From positions 1-64,000 of the forward strand of contig NZ_VLPL01000006.1 of the NCBI RefSeq assembly GCF_007558725.1: DNA of 64,000 bases. The letters run 5' to 3'. A program made the translations under genes and the position numbers. Under the pieces are notes generated by a model, which did no database searches, was not told the origin of the DNA, and saw only the letters and a program-made list of their open reading frames with translations. Source of the DNA: Fluviicola chungangensis (GTDB lineage: Bacteria; Bacteroidota; Bacteroidia; Flavobacteriales_D; Crocinitomicaceae). Positions 50,348-59,616 of the stretch are shown here, in pieces (position 1 is the stretch's first letter; every line of letters begins with the position of its first letter).

Positions 50348-50542
50348 TTATTGGATTACGCGAACGTTTACTGCGTTCACTCCTCTTTTACCTTCTTCTA
50401 ATTCGAATTCTACTTGGTCACCTTCGCGGATTTCATCAACTAATCCTGATACGTGTACGAAGTGGTCTTTTGCGGAGTCATCTTCTTTAATAAAACCAAA
50501 TCCCTTAGTTTCATTGAAGAACTTTACTGTTCCTTTGTTCAT
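50348..50542 (-). CDS. Cold-shock protein (CspA family)
   Basis: The 64-residue single cold-shock domain has RNP1 KGFGFI and RNP2 HFVHVSGL, ending in KRGVNAVNVRV. It acts as an RNA chaperone binding single-stranded RNA. An untranslated region of unknown length precedes it; cold-shock mRNAs often have long leaders, but I did not identify one. A terminator separates it from the larger cold-shock-domain gene. Confidence 0.93.
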   Translation of the reverse strand: MNKGTVKFFNETKGFGFIKEDDSAKDHFVHVSGLVDEIREGDQVEFELEEGKRGVNAVNVRVIQ

Positions 50543-50955
50543 TAAACTTGTTATTAAATAAATACTTGGAACGAAGGTACGCTTAAAAATCAGTTATTCG
50601 ACAAAATAAATGCGCTTTCGATTAAATTAACTTTTATACTGTACTCGTTTTTGACTGTTTTTTCAACTGTTTTTTGAGTTTATCTGGTTAAAACACACTT
50701 TTACCGAAACTTGAATCCCTAAGGGTTTCCCCTTGATTTTCGCTGTGATTACTGCTAATTATCGAAATCATTTTTAGTTTTGTTTCTATATGGTTAAGCG
50801 TTTATTCTCTTTTTTATACTTATATTTGTTTCACAATTAAATTAAACATTCACTGATGACGAAACCGCTCTTTACAATTTCCTTTTACAGGCCTGCGTTC
50901 AAATTGCGCATACGTTATCATTTGTCACATTGTAACTTTTAAACAAATAATAACT
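50543..50955. other. Intergenic region between csp and tail-collar genes
   Basis: This is 413 bp of AT-rich sequence with no credible frame. It should carry the csp promoter near 50543-50600 and the promoter for the plus-strand tail-collar cluster. TATATTTG at 50821-50828 is a full match to the -7 box TAnnTTTG; no clear -33 TTG is seen at the right distance. This would give a leader of roughly 120 bases. Confidence 0.5.
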
Positions 50956-51510
50956 ATGTCTACTGAACCATTTATCGGAGAAGTAAAACTTTTCGGTTTT
51001 AATTTCGCTCCAAAGGGCTATGCAACTTGCCAAGGGCAAATCTTATCAATTGCACAAAACACTGCACTTTTTTCATTACTCGGGACAACTTACGGAGGTA
51101 ATGGGACAACAACTTTTGCGTTACCGGATTTACAAGGCCGTGTTCCAATCGGTCAGGGTCAAGGACCAGGCCTTCCATATTACTCAATGGGAGAAGTTGC
51201 AGGAACTACAACCACAACTCTTTTAACAAGTAACATGCCTCCACACGTTCACACGTTGAACAGTGTAAGAGTACAAGTTAAGGCTTCCTCAGGCACAGCA
51301 ACTGAACAAGGTGCAGATGGAACCTTTCCTGCTACAACAGTTACCGCTGCTTATGCAGATTCAGCTTCTCCGAATGTATTTACAGGAGGAACTCAAATTA
51401 CCGGGACAACTGATATTACAGGAGGAGGACAGCCATTCAGCATTCAAAATCCTTATTTGTGCATGAATTATTCCATTGCACTTCAGGGGATTTTCCCGAG
51501 TCGTAACTAA
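50956..51510 (+). CDS. Phage tail-collar-domain (MdpB-like) protein 1
   Basis: The 184-residue protein starts MSTEPFIGEVKLFGFNFAPKG, the usual start of microcystin-dependent-protein-like tail-collar proteins (FALPDLQGRVPIGQGQGP and MPPHVHTLN are typical). The N-terminal tail-collar domain covers about 5-60; the C-terminal half is low-complexity and T/A/G-rich. There is no signal peptide. No head, tail tube or lysis genes lie nearby, so this is not a prophage. It is 30 bp upstream of a paralogue of identical length and highly similar sequence. Function in Bacteroidota is unknown. Confidence 0.88.
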   Translation: MSTEPFIGEVKLFGFNFAPKGYATCQGQILSIAQNTALFSLLGTTYGGNGTTTFALPDLQGRVPIGQGQGPGLPYYSMGEVAGTTTTTLLTSNMPPHVHTLNSVRVQVKASSGTATEQGADGTFPATTVTAAYADSASPNVFTGGTQITGTTDITGGGQPFSIQNPYLCMNYSIALQGIFPSRN

Positions 51511-51540
51511 TTTTTTTACTTACTCTAATTAGATTGAATT

Positions 51541-52095
51541 ATGTCTACAGAACCATTTATAGGAGAAGTAAAACTTCTTGGATTTAATTTCCCTCCTTTG
51601 GGTTATATGACTTGCCAGGGACAACTGCTTTCAATTGCGCAGTATACAGCCTTGTTTTCATTGATCGGAACTACTTATGGTGGGGACGGTCAAACTACTT
51701 TTGCACTTCCTGATTTGCAGGGACGTATGCCAATAGGGCAAGGCAATGGTCCTGGTTTACCTGCTTATGATATGGGAGAAGCTGCCGGAAACACCTCTGT
51801 AACGCTTACAACTGCTAATATGCCACAGCATATTCATACACTTGTAAATATGCATGTTCAGATAAAAGCATCTTCTGGAGCTGCAGGTGAGCAGGGAGCG
51901 GACGGAACATTTCCTGCCACTACCGTTACTGCTGCATACGCTGATTCTGCTTCAGCAAATGTATTTACCGGAGGAACCCAGGTATCAGGAACTACAGATA
52001 TTGCTGGATCCGGTTACCCCTTTGGTGTTTTGAATCCCTTCTTATGCATGAATTTTTCAATTGCAGTGGAAGGTATTTTTCCAAGTCGAAATTAA
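51541..52095 (+). CDS. Phage tail-collar-domain (MdpB-like) protein 2
   Basis: The 184-residue paralogue of the preceding gene was clearly made by tandem duplication: the same start (MSTEPFIGEVKLLGFNF), FALPDLQGRMPIGQGNGPG and MPQHIHTL, with identical stretches (DGTFPATTVTAAYADSAS) in both. There is no signal peptide. It ends the first part of the cluster at a terminator, so the next two genes may need partial read-through or their own promoter. Confidence 0.88.
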   Translation: MSTEPFIGEVKLLGFNFPPLGYMTCQGQLLSIAQYTALFSLIGTTYGGDGQTTFALPDLQGRMPIGQGNGPGLPAYDMGEAAGNTSVTLTTANMPQHIHTLVNMHVQIKASSGAAGEQGADGTFPATTVTAAYADSASANVFTGGTQVSGTTDIAGSGYPFGVLNPFLCMNFSIAVEGIFPSRN

Positions 52096-52103
52096 TAAAC
52101 GAT

Positions 52104-52134
52104 AGGAGTGCTTTAATAAGGCACTCCTTTTTTA
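52104..52134 (+). terminator. Terminator after tail-collar pair
   Basis: An 8-bp stem AGGAGTGC/GCACTCCT followed by a T-run. Confidence 0.75.
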
Positions 52135-52144
52135 TAACAATATA

Positions 52145-53299
52145 ATGCAACAAACGATTGGTCTGCTTTTACCACGCTCAACTTATTATACCGGGTTGAG
52201 TTTTGATTTATTTGAAGGAGTTCGTGCTTCTTTGAAACAGCTGGAACGAGATGATATTCGAGTTGTTACTGAGAACATTGGATTCGGTACAGACAAGCAA
52301 TTATGTTATAAAGCAGCAGAAGAACTGATTATGCATGAAAATGCGACTGTTATCCTTGCCTATATCGGACATCGTATGGCTCAGGTTCTCAGGCCTTTAT
52401 TTCAAGCTGCCAACCGTCTGTTGATTGTTTTGGATGCCGGAGCAAACGCACCACATGAATGGCCCGAGACACCGAACATCATCTATCATTCCTTCCACAA
52501 TACCTTTGGCTCCTGGTTAACTGCCAAACGAGCAGTTAATGATGGTTTTTCACAAGGTGGAATGGTTACCGGGTATTACGACGGCGGATATCTTCAAACC
52601 TGGGGAATTTGCAGTGGTTTTACAGAAGCAGGAGGAAATATTTCCTTTAATCATTCAACGGGCTACAATAAAAATGATTTTTCGATGCTCCCGCTAAAGG
52701 AACATACCGAAAACCATCCAAACGGAGCTTTATTGAGTATTTTCAGCGGGGACTATGTTCAATGGTATTTTGAATGCTTGAAAGAAGTCTTCGGTGAGAA
52801 TCATCTTCCGGTGTACCTCCCTCCTTTTGCATGTGAGGAAACAATGTTAAAAAACGCCGTTCATCCAGGCGGACTTATTAAAGGAATTGCTGCATGGTCC
52901 TATCATTTAGACAATTCTGCAAACAAGATCTTCATTGCATCTATTGAATCCAGCGGACGAACAGCTAACTTATTCTCACTATTGGGATGGGAAGGAGCAA
53001 TCATCGGTGCTGAGGCAGTAAATCTGATGTCGGCACACAAAAATAACGTTGCTTTCGTTGCTGACACACTAAATGATTTCTCCTTTGAAGGACCTCGTGG
53101 AAAAGTTTATTTTCATGCACCAACCCGCCACACACTGGCCCCCATGTATGAAACAAACATCCAAAGCAATGGAAACAATGGCTGCTCAGTGGTTGTTGAA
53201 AAACAGATTAATGAAACCGTTGCGGATTTTGAAGCATTTATCGCATTGCCAATGAAAGATGCTATATCCGGTTGGTACAATAGTTATACCTGTATCTGA
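52145..53299 (+). CDS. Periplasmic-binding-fold protein without signal peptide
   Basis: The 384-residue protein opens QTIGLLLPRSTYYTGLSFDLFEGVRASL, as in type I branched-chain amino-acid binding proteins, with a second lobe around GGMVTGYYDGGYLQTWGICSGF. Signal peptide and lipobox are both missing, so it should stay in the cytosol unless exported another way. It could sense or bind a small ligand. Its stop overlaps the formyltransferase start (TGATG), so the two are translated together. I know no assigned function for this kind of protein in such a cluster. Confidence 0.75.
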   Translation: MQQTIGLLLPRSTYYTGLSFDLFEGVRASLKQLERDDIRVVTENIGFGTDKQLCYKAAEELIMHENATVILAYIGHRMAQVLRPLFQAANRLLIVLDAGANAPHEWPETPNIIYHSFHNTFGSWLTAKRAVNDGFSQGGMVTGYYDGGYLQTWGICSGFTEAGGNISFNHSTGYNKNDFSMLPLKEHTENHPNGALLSIFSGDYVQWYFECLKEVFGENHLPVYLPPFACEETMLKNAVHPGGLIKGIAAWSYHLDNSANKIFIASIESSGRTANLFSLLGWEGAIIGAEAVNLMSAHKNNVAFVADTLNDFSFEGPRGKVYFHAPTRHTLAPMYETNIQSNGNNGCSVVVEKQINETVADFEAFIALPMKDAISGWYNSYTCI

Positions 53300-54228
53300 T
53301 GGAACTGAAACGTATACTTGTTCTTTGCGGAGGTAAATTCGCCTTTCCTTCTCTTCAAACACTTGGAGTGGAAAAATTCCTATGTGGAATTGGCATTGGA
53401 AAAGGAGAAAAGGGAATCCTTTCAATTTTGGATCAGGAAAGTAAAAATAGTGGTTTGCCATACATGTCTTTTCCTACGAAAGAAAGCCTTTCACATTTAC
53501 GAAATTGGATCGACGAAATTCAACCGGATTACATTTTCAGCATCTCATTCCCCTTCCTTCTCTCGGAAGAAGTTCTCTCCTATGGAGAAGATAAATTCAT
53601 CAATTTCCATCCTGGTCCGCTTCCTGAATACAGAGGGCCGATGCCTCTTTTTGAAGTATTACGTTACCAGGAAAAAGAAACAGCGGTAAGTGTACACTTC
53701 ATGAGTGAAGAATTTGATGACGGGGCCATTATTTTAAAAGAGACATTACCCATTTCCAAAAACGAAACTTATGGAGAACTGGCAATCAAATTGAGCTCCC
53801 GGACAGCGATGGTTGCCCTCAATATTGCACAAATGCTTCAATATGCATCAACTATCCCCCGTACTGCACAAGATGAAAACAAAGCACGGTATTTTGAAAA
53901 ACCGGAAGCTATTGACACATTTATACAATGGAACAGAATGCCGGCAGACGAAATTATTGCATTGATCAATGCATGTAATCCGTGGAATCAAGGAGCTGAT
54001 GCTATCTTATTTGGCAGAAGTGTTAAACTACTTGCCGCAACACTATCCGATGAACTGCACTCGGAACTACCCGGAAAGGTATTACAACTCACTCAATCAG
54101 GATCAATAGCTGTTTCCTGTATCGATCAAAAAGTTATTCATATTCAAATTGTAGCAGGAGATTTCGGTATTCTAGCAGCAGAGCGATTTATAAAAACCAC
54201 ATCAATTCCTGAATACATTCTTAATTAA
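53299..54228 (+). CDS. Formyltransferase-family protein
   Basis: The 309-residue protein has an N-10-formyl-tetrahydrofolate transferase fold. The catalytic triad is visible: Asn102 and His104 in FINFHPGPLPEYRG and an Asp in FDDG (about 140), followed by a C-terminal barrel-like part (PGKVLQLTQSGSIAVSC). It is much more divergent than Fmt, so its substrate is more likely a sugar amine or a peptide than initiator tRNA. The TGATG overlap couples it with the binding-fold gene. The giant adhesin starts 48 bp downstream. Confidence 0.8.
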   Translation: MELKRILVLCGGKFAFPSLQTLGVEKFLCGIGIGKGEKGILSILDQESKNSGLPYMSFPTKESLSHLRNWIDEIQPDYIFSISFPFLLSEEVLSYGEDKFINFHPGPLPEYRGPMPLFEVLRYQEKETAVSVHFMSEEFDDGAIILKETLPISKNETYGELAIKLSSRTAMVALNIAQMLQYASTIPRTAQDENKARYFEKPEAIDTFIQWNRMPADEIIALINACNPWNQGADAILFGRSVKLLAATLSDELHSELPGKVLQLTQSGSIAVSCIDQKVIHIQIVAGDFGILAAERFIKTTSIPEYILN

Positions 54229-54276
54229 CACTCAAAAACAAATAGCTATATACTACTAATAACTAATAATGTAAAA

Positions 54277-57200
54277 ATGAAAAAAATGAAATTTTTAACT
54301 CTTATCACTTTGCTCTTTACTGGTTTCAATGGAATCGCACAGACGCAATTCTGGTCGGATGATTTTGAAGATGCAGGGTCACCTTCATCTGGTTCCAGAA
54401 CTCTTTCACTTTCGGAGTTCTACTGCACTGGTGCAGCTTATTTTACCAGAACAACCGGATCTTCACCAGCTATTAATGCTGCTTATTCGGGTTTTGCAAA
54501 CAGCAAGTTTTTTGCCGCTGCTGATATTGACAGAGGTCCCACTTGTAGCAGTAACAGCATTAGTCCTGGCCAGTCAATTACCTGGTCTTCCATAAACATT
54601 TCCGGTAAAAGCGGATTGTCTTTCAAGGGTTTCTTCGGTGCCGAAAGTTCTGCTGTTTTTCAGGGATTATTTTTTGCAAACTCTACCAACAATTTCACCA
54701 TGGATTCGATGGCTATCGAATACAGAATAGACGGAGGCGCATGGCAAAAAATAATTGGTATTTATCCGAATGACGCAACGGCATCCGGCGGTAGGTTTGC
54801 ATTAGATACCGATAATAATAGAATAGGAGATGGAACTCTTTTAGGAAATACGCTAAGTGAGTTTTCTGCAAATATCAGTGGTACGGGAACAACTTTGGAT
54901 TTACGTTTTGATATTTTCCTTAATAACGGAGCTCCCGGATCAATATCGATTGACAACTTCCGTCTCTTCGAAACACCTTCCTGTACAGCCCCTGTTATAA
55001 CTGCCAACCCACCAAACAGAAGCATTTGTGTCAATGGAAATACAACTTTCACAGGCGCTGCAACAGGTGCAACTGCCCTCCAATGGCAGGTAAACACTGG
55101 ATCAGGTTTTACAGATATTACCAACGGAGGTGTTTATTCGAATGCAACAACAAACACACTGACAATCATCGGTGCAACTGCAGGAATGAACGGGTATCAA
55201 TACCGCCTGGTAGCAATTAACGGTGTCGCTTCCTGCTTTACGAATTCGAACGCAGGAACTTTAAACATCTCAAATATTACCTCTTCTTCAGCTCAAAATA
55301 ATGTATCGTGCAATGGAATTTCCAACGGTTCTGCTGCTGTCTCACCAACCGGAGGAATCGGATCATATACTTATAGCTGGTCTCCATCCGGTGGTACGGC
55401 TTCGATTGCTACCGGTTTGTCTGCTGGAAGTTATACCGTAACCATTACCGATGCAATTTCGTGTCAAATCACCAAAAATTTCACCATTACTCAGCCTCCT
55501 GTTCTCAACGGAACAACCGTGGTGACAAATGTTACGTGTTTCGGTGGAAATACGGGTGCTATTAACCTCACTCCTTCAGGTGGAACTCCGGGCTATACCT
55601 TTAACTGGGTAAGTGGACCAACCACAGAAGACAGAACTTCGCTTACAGCCGGATCTTACTCCGTAACCATTACAGATGCAAACGGATGTACCAAAACGGT
55701 TTCATCAATTACTGTTACACAACCGGCTGCTGCCATTTCAGGAACAACAGTTGTTACGAATGTAGCTTGTAACGGGGGAAATACAGGTGCTATTAACCTC
55801 ACCCCGACAGGTGGTGTAGGACCGTATACCTTTAACTGGGGCGGTGGTGTCACTGCAGAAGACAGAACTTCGCTTACGGCAGGGTCCTACTCCGTAACCA
55901 TTACTGATGCAAACGGATGTACTGGAATCGTAAACGCAACTGTTACTCAACCTACTGCCATTTCAGGAACTACGGTTGTAACCAACGTTGCCTGCAACGG
56001 TGGAAATACTGGTGCAATCAATCTTACTCCGACAGGTGGTGTAGGACCGTATACCTATAACTGGGGTGGTGGTGTGACTACGGAAGACAGAACTTCACTT
56101 ACTGCAGGAGCATACTCCGTAACCATTACAGATGCAAACGGATGTACTGGAACCGTAAACGCAACTGTTACTCAGCCTACAGCCATTTCAGGAACTACGG
56201 TTGTAACGAATGTAGCTTGCTTCGGCGGAAACACAGGCGCTATTAATCTCACACCGACAGGTGGTGTTGGTCCATATACTTACAACTGGGGAGGTGGAGT
56301 AACTTCGGAAGACAGAACTTCGCTTACTGCAGGATCATACTCCGTAACCATTACAGATGCAAACGGATGTACCGGAACTGTTAGTCCGACGGTCACACAA
56401 CCGGCTGCTGCCGTTTCAGGTACAACTGTTGTAACCAACGTTGCTTGTAACGGAGGAAACACAGGTGCAATTAACCTCACTCCAACAGGTGGTGTCGGGC
56501 CATATACTTTCAACTGGGGGGGTGGTGTAACTACGGAAGACAGAACTTCGCTTACCGCAGGATCATACTCCGTAACCATTACAGATGCAAACGGATGTAC
56601 CGGAACTGTTAGTCCGACAGTCACACAACCAACAGCTATTTCATTAACGGCTTCTTCTCAAACAAACGTTTCCTGTAACGGAGGCGCAAACGGGGCTGCC
56701 GCAGTAAATGCTGCAACAGGAGGTGCCGGTGGGTATACTTACAACTGGACGCCTGGAAACCCAACAGGTGACGGAACAACTTCCGTAACCGGGCTGACTG
56801 CCGGAACATGGACATGTACCGTAACAGATGCAAATGCGTGTGTGGCTTCAGTGAACTTCACGGTTACTCAACCAACAGCTATTTCATTAACAGCTGCTAC
56901 ACAAACAAACGTTTCCTGTAACGGAGGCGCAAACGGAGCTGCCGCAGTAAATGCTGCAACAGGAGGTGCCGGTGGGTATACTTACAACTGGACGCCTGGA
57001 AACCCAATCGGGGACGGAACGACTTCCGTATCCGGATTGACTGCCGGAACATGGACATGTACCGTAACCGATGCAAACGCGTGTGTGGCTTCAGTTAACT
57101 TCACGGTTACTCAACCAACAGCTATTTCGTTAACAGCTGCTTCGCAAACTAACGTTGCTTGTAACGGTGGTTCAACCGGTGCGGCGGCTGTAAATGCTGC

Positions 57201-59481
57201 AACAGGTGGTGCCGGCGGATATACTTACGACTGGACTCCGGGAACTCCAACAGGTGATGGAACTGTTTCAGTAACAGGTCTTGCTGCAGGAACATACACC
57301 GTAACAGTAACGGATGCGAATGCATGTACTGCTTCTCAGTCATTCACTATTACCGAGCCAACAGCTATTTCGTTAACTGCTTCTTCTCAAACAAATGTTT
57401 CCTGTAACGGAGGCGCAAACGGTGCAGCGGCTGTAAATGCTGCAACAGGCGGTGCCGGCGGGTATACTTACGACTGGACTCCGGGGAATCCAACCGGTGA
57501 TGGAACTGTTTCAGTAACAGGTCTTGCTGCAGGAACATACACCGTAACAGTAACGGATGCGAATGCATGTACTGCTTCTCAGTCATTCACTATTACCGAG
57601 CCAACAGCAATTTCGTTAACGGCTGCTTCGCAAACTAACGTTGCTTGTAGCGGTGGTTCAACCGGTGCGGCGACTGTAAATGCTGCAACAGGTGGTGCCG
57701 GCGGATATACTTACGACTGGACCCCGGGAACTCCAACAGGTGATGGAACTGTTTCAGTAACAGATCTTGCTGCAGGAACCTATACTGTAACAGTAACGGA
57801 TGCGAACGCATGTACTGCTTCTCAATCATTCACTATTACCGAGCCAACTGCTATTTCGTTAACAGCTGCTTCTCAAACTAACGTTGCTTGTAACGGTGGT
57901 TCAACCGGTGCGGCAACTGTAAATGCTGCAACAGGCGGTGCCGGCGGATATACTTACGACTGGACTCCGGGAAATCCAACAGGTGACGGAACGACTGCTG
58001 TAACAGATCTTGCTGCGGGAACCTATACTGTAACAGTAACGGATGCAAATGCATGTACTGCTTCTCAGTCATTCACTATTACCGAGCCAACTGCTATTTC
58101 GTTAACAGCTGCTTCGCAAACTAACGTTGCTTGTAACGGTGGTTCAACCGGTGCGGCGACTGTAAATGCTGCAACAGGCGGTGCCGGCGGATATACTTAC
58201 GACTGGACTCCGGGAAATCCAACAGGTGACGGAACGACTGCTGTAACAGATCTTGCTGCGGGAACCTATACTGTAACAGTAACGGATGCAAATGCATGTA
58301 CTGCTTCTCAGTCATTCACTATTACCGAGCCAACCGCTATTTCCATAACAACAGATTCTCAAACAGACGTATCTTGTAATGGTTCTACTGATGGAGCAGC
58401 TTCCATCAACGCACCTGTAGGCGGTACTCCTGGTTACACATACGACTGGGCTCCGGGAACTCCAACCGGTGACGGAACGGCTTCTGTAACAGATCTTGCT
58501 GCAGGAACCTATACTGTGACTGTAACAGATGCAAACGGATGTACGGCTGACCAAACATTTACGATTACACAACCGGCAGCAATCACGAATTCGTTTAGTG
58601 CATCAGATTGTGACAGCTATACCTGGAACTCACAGACATATACCACAAGTGGTACTTATACACAAGTATTAACAAGTGCTTTGGGATGTGACAGTACGGT
58701 AACATTGAATTTGACTTTGAACTTTTCCACTTCAGAGACTCTTAATGTAACAGCGTGTGAAAGTTATACACTAAACAGTCAAACTTACACTACCAGCGGA
58801 ACTTTCACGCAGACATTGAGTAATGCTTTGGGTTGCGACAGTACTATTACTCTTAATTTGATCATCAATACTGCTGATGCTGATACAACTGTTGTAACGG
58901 CATGTGATTCTCTGGTTTGGAATGGTCAAACATTCACTACCAGCGGTTTCTATACCATGTCATTCACGAACATGAATGGTTGTGACAGTATTGAAAACCT
59001 GGATCTGACAATTGTTCCGTCTCCAGTAGCAGGAATTACTTCATTAGATGTAATTACTTTACAGGCTTCGGGAACAGGAACGTATCAATGGATCACATGT
59101 GCCGGACAGGAACTGACAGGTGAAACAAACGCCACTTTTACAGCAACTTCCAATGGATCTTATGCTGTAGTAGTTTCAAACGGTTCATGCAGCGATACAT
59201 CTGACTGTGTGGTGATCAGCCATGTCGGATTGAATGAATACAAGGGTTCATTTGGGGTTACTCTAACACCGAACCCAACACAGAACAATGTGAAAGTCAC
59301 TTTTACAGGTTCGAATGAAGCATCCATTATCATCTACGATGCAAAAGGAAAAGTTGTGATGTCTGTTGACCATGCTCAAACAGGAGAAGTGCTTTCAGTT
59401 GAAGCCTTCGAAAGAGGAGTTTACCTAGTTCACATCGTAACTAATTCAGGTAGTCATACCGAACGATTAGTGAAACAATAA
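54277..59481 (+). CDS. Giant SprB-repeat adhesin with T9SS type A tail
   Basis: The 1734-residue surface protein has a signal peptide (MKKMKFLTLITLLFTGFNGIAQ). An N-terminal jelly-roll-like domain (about 30-235; FRLFETPSC) and an Ig-like part precede SprB-type repeats: one leading unit, five units of about 75 residues (GTTVVTNVACNGGNTGAINL), then eight of 81 residues (NGGANGAAAVNAATGGAGG). Three further Cys repeats of about 48-50 residues (ALGCDSTVTLNL) follow, then a T9SS type A tail (LTPNPTQNN, FERGVYLVHI). SprB of Flavobacterium johnsoniae is a motile gliding adhesin. The repeats differ little, so copy number may vary. It probably runs on the cell surface or binds polysaccharide. Confidence 0.93.
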   Translation: MKKMKFLTLITLLFTGFNGIAQTQFWSDDFEDAGSPSSGSRTLSLSEFYCTGAAYFTRTTGSSPAINAAYSGFANSKFFAAADIDRGPTCSSNSISPGQSITWSSINISGKSGLSFKGFFGAESSAVFQGLFFANSTNNFTMDSMAIEYRIDGGAWQKIIGIYPNDATASGGRFALDTDNNRIGDGTLLGNTLSEFSANISGTGTTLDLRFDIFLNNGAPGSISIDNFRLFETPSCTAPVITANPPNRSICVNGNTTFTGAATGATALQWQVNTGSGFTDITNGGVYSNATTNTLTIIGATAGMNGYQYRLVAINGVASCFTNSNAGTLNISNITSSSAQNNVSCNGISNGSAAVSPTGGIGSYTYSWSPSGGTASIATGLSAGSYTVTITDAISCQITKNFTITQPPVLNGTTVVTNVTCFGGNTGAINLTPSGGTPGYTFNWVSGPTTEDRTSLTAGSYSVTITDANGCTKTVSSITVTQPAAAISGTTVVTNVACNGGNTGAINLTPTGGVGPYTFNWGGGVTAEDRTSLTAGSYSVTITDANGCTGIVNATVTQPTAISGTTVVTNVACNGGNTGAINLTPTGGVGPYTYNWGGGVTTEDRTSLTAGAYSVTITDANGCTGTVNATVTQPTAISGTTVVTNVACFGGNTGAINLTPTGGVGPYTYNWGGGVTSEDRTSLTAGSYSVTITDANGCTGTVSPTVTQPAAAVSGTTVVTNVACNGGNTGAINLTPTGGVGPYTFNWGGGVTTEDRTSLTAGSYSVTITDANGCTGTVSPTVTQPTAISLTASSQTNVSCNGGANGAAAVNAATGGAGGYTYNWTPGNPTGDGTTSVTGLTAGTWTCTVTDANACVASVNFTVTQPTAISLTAATQTNVSCNGGANGAAAVNAATGGAGGYTYNWTPGNPIGDGTTSVSGLTAGTWTCTVTDANACVASVNFTVTQPTAISLTAASQTNVACNGGSTGAAAVNAATGGAGGYTYDWTPGTPTGDGTVSVTGLAAGTYTVTVTDANACTASQSFTITEPTAISLTASSQTNVSCNGGANGAAAVNAATGGAGGYTYDWTPGNPTGDGTVSVTGLAAGTYTVTVTDANACTASQSFTITEPTAISLTAASQTNVACSGGSTGAATVNAATGGAGGYTYDWTPGTPTGDGTVSVTDLAAGTYTVTVTDANACTASQSFTITEPTAISLTAASQTNVACNGGSTGAATVNAATGGAGGYTYDWTPGNPTGDGTTAVTDLAAGTYTVTVTDANACTASQSFTITEPTAISLTAASQTNVACNGGSTGAATVNAATGGAGGYTYDWTPGNPTGDGTTAVTDLAAGTYTVTVTDANACTASQSFTITEPTAISITTDSQTDVSCNGSTDGAASINAPVGGTPGYTYDWAPGTPTGDGTASVTDLAAGTYTVTVTDANGCTADQTFTITQPAAITNSFSASDCDSYTWNSQTYTTSGTYTQVLTSALGCDSTVTLNLTLNFSTSETLNVTACESYTLNSQTYTTSGTFTQTLSNALGCDSTITLNLIINTADADTTVVTACDSLVWNGQTFTTSGFYTMSFTNMNGCDSIENLDLTIVPSPVAGITSLDVITLQASGTGTYQWITCAGQELTGETNATFTATSNGSYAVVVSNGSCSDTSDCVVISHVGLNEYKGSFGVTLTPNPTQNNVKVTFTGSNEASIIIYDAKGKVVMSVDHAQTGEVLSVEAFERGVYLVHIVTNSGSHTERLVKQ
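55510..56637 (+). repeat. Five tandem SprB-type units of about 225 bp
   Basis: Unit starts at about 55510, 55741, 55966, 56191 and 56419 (spacings 231, 225, 225, 228). Each encodes one SprB-like repeat with the ITDANGC motif. Confidence 0.85.
56638..58581 (+). repeat. Eight tandem 243-bp SprB-type units
   Basis: The period of exactly 243 bp is confirmed: the first unit starts at 56638 and the eighth at 58339, seven periods later. Units six and seven are almost identical at DNA level, a sign of recent duplication or gene conversion. Open minus-strand frames across the array are shadows. Confidence 0.95.
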
Positions 59482-59497
59482 TTCACAAAAAATACGG

Positions 59498-59530
59498 AAA
59501 GCGGCGGTTTATCTATTGAACCGCCGCTTT
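59498..59530 (+). terminator. Terminator of the SprB-repeat adhesin gene
   Basis: A perfect 12-bp stem AAAGCGGCGGTT/AACCGCCGCTTT followed by T-rich sequence. Confidence 0.88.
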
Positions 59531-59616
59531 TATTTTACATTTTTTTCTACCTCGCACTCCTATTTTTAATTCAATACATAGGTACAGAGGACAAATAAAC
59601 TTATTTTAGCCGGGCT

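Noticed and set aside
50956-52095. Prophage remnant suggested by two tail-collar proteins
   Set aside because: No other phage gene (capsid, portal, terminase, lysis, integrase) lies within 10 kb, and such proteins are common chromosomal genes.
55500-58600. CRISPR-like array suggested by regular repeats
   Set aside because: The repeats are 225-243 bp, in frame inside one open gene, and encode protein domains; there are no short spacers or cas genes.
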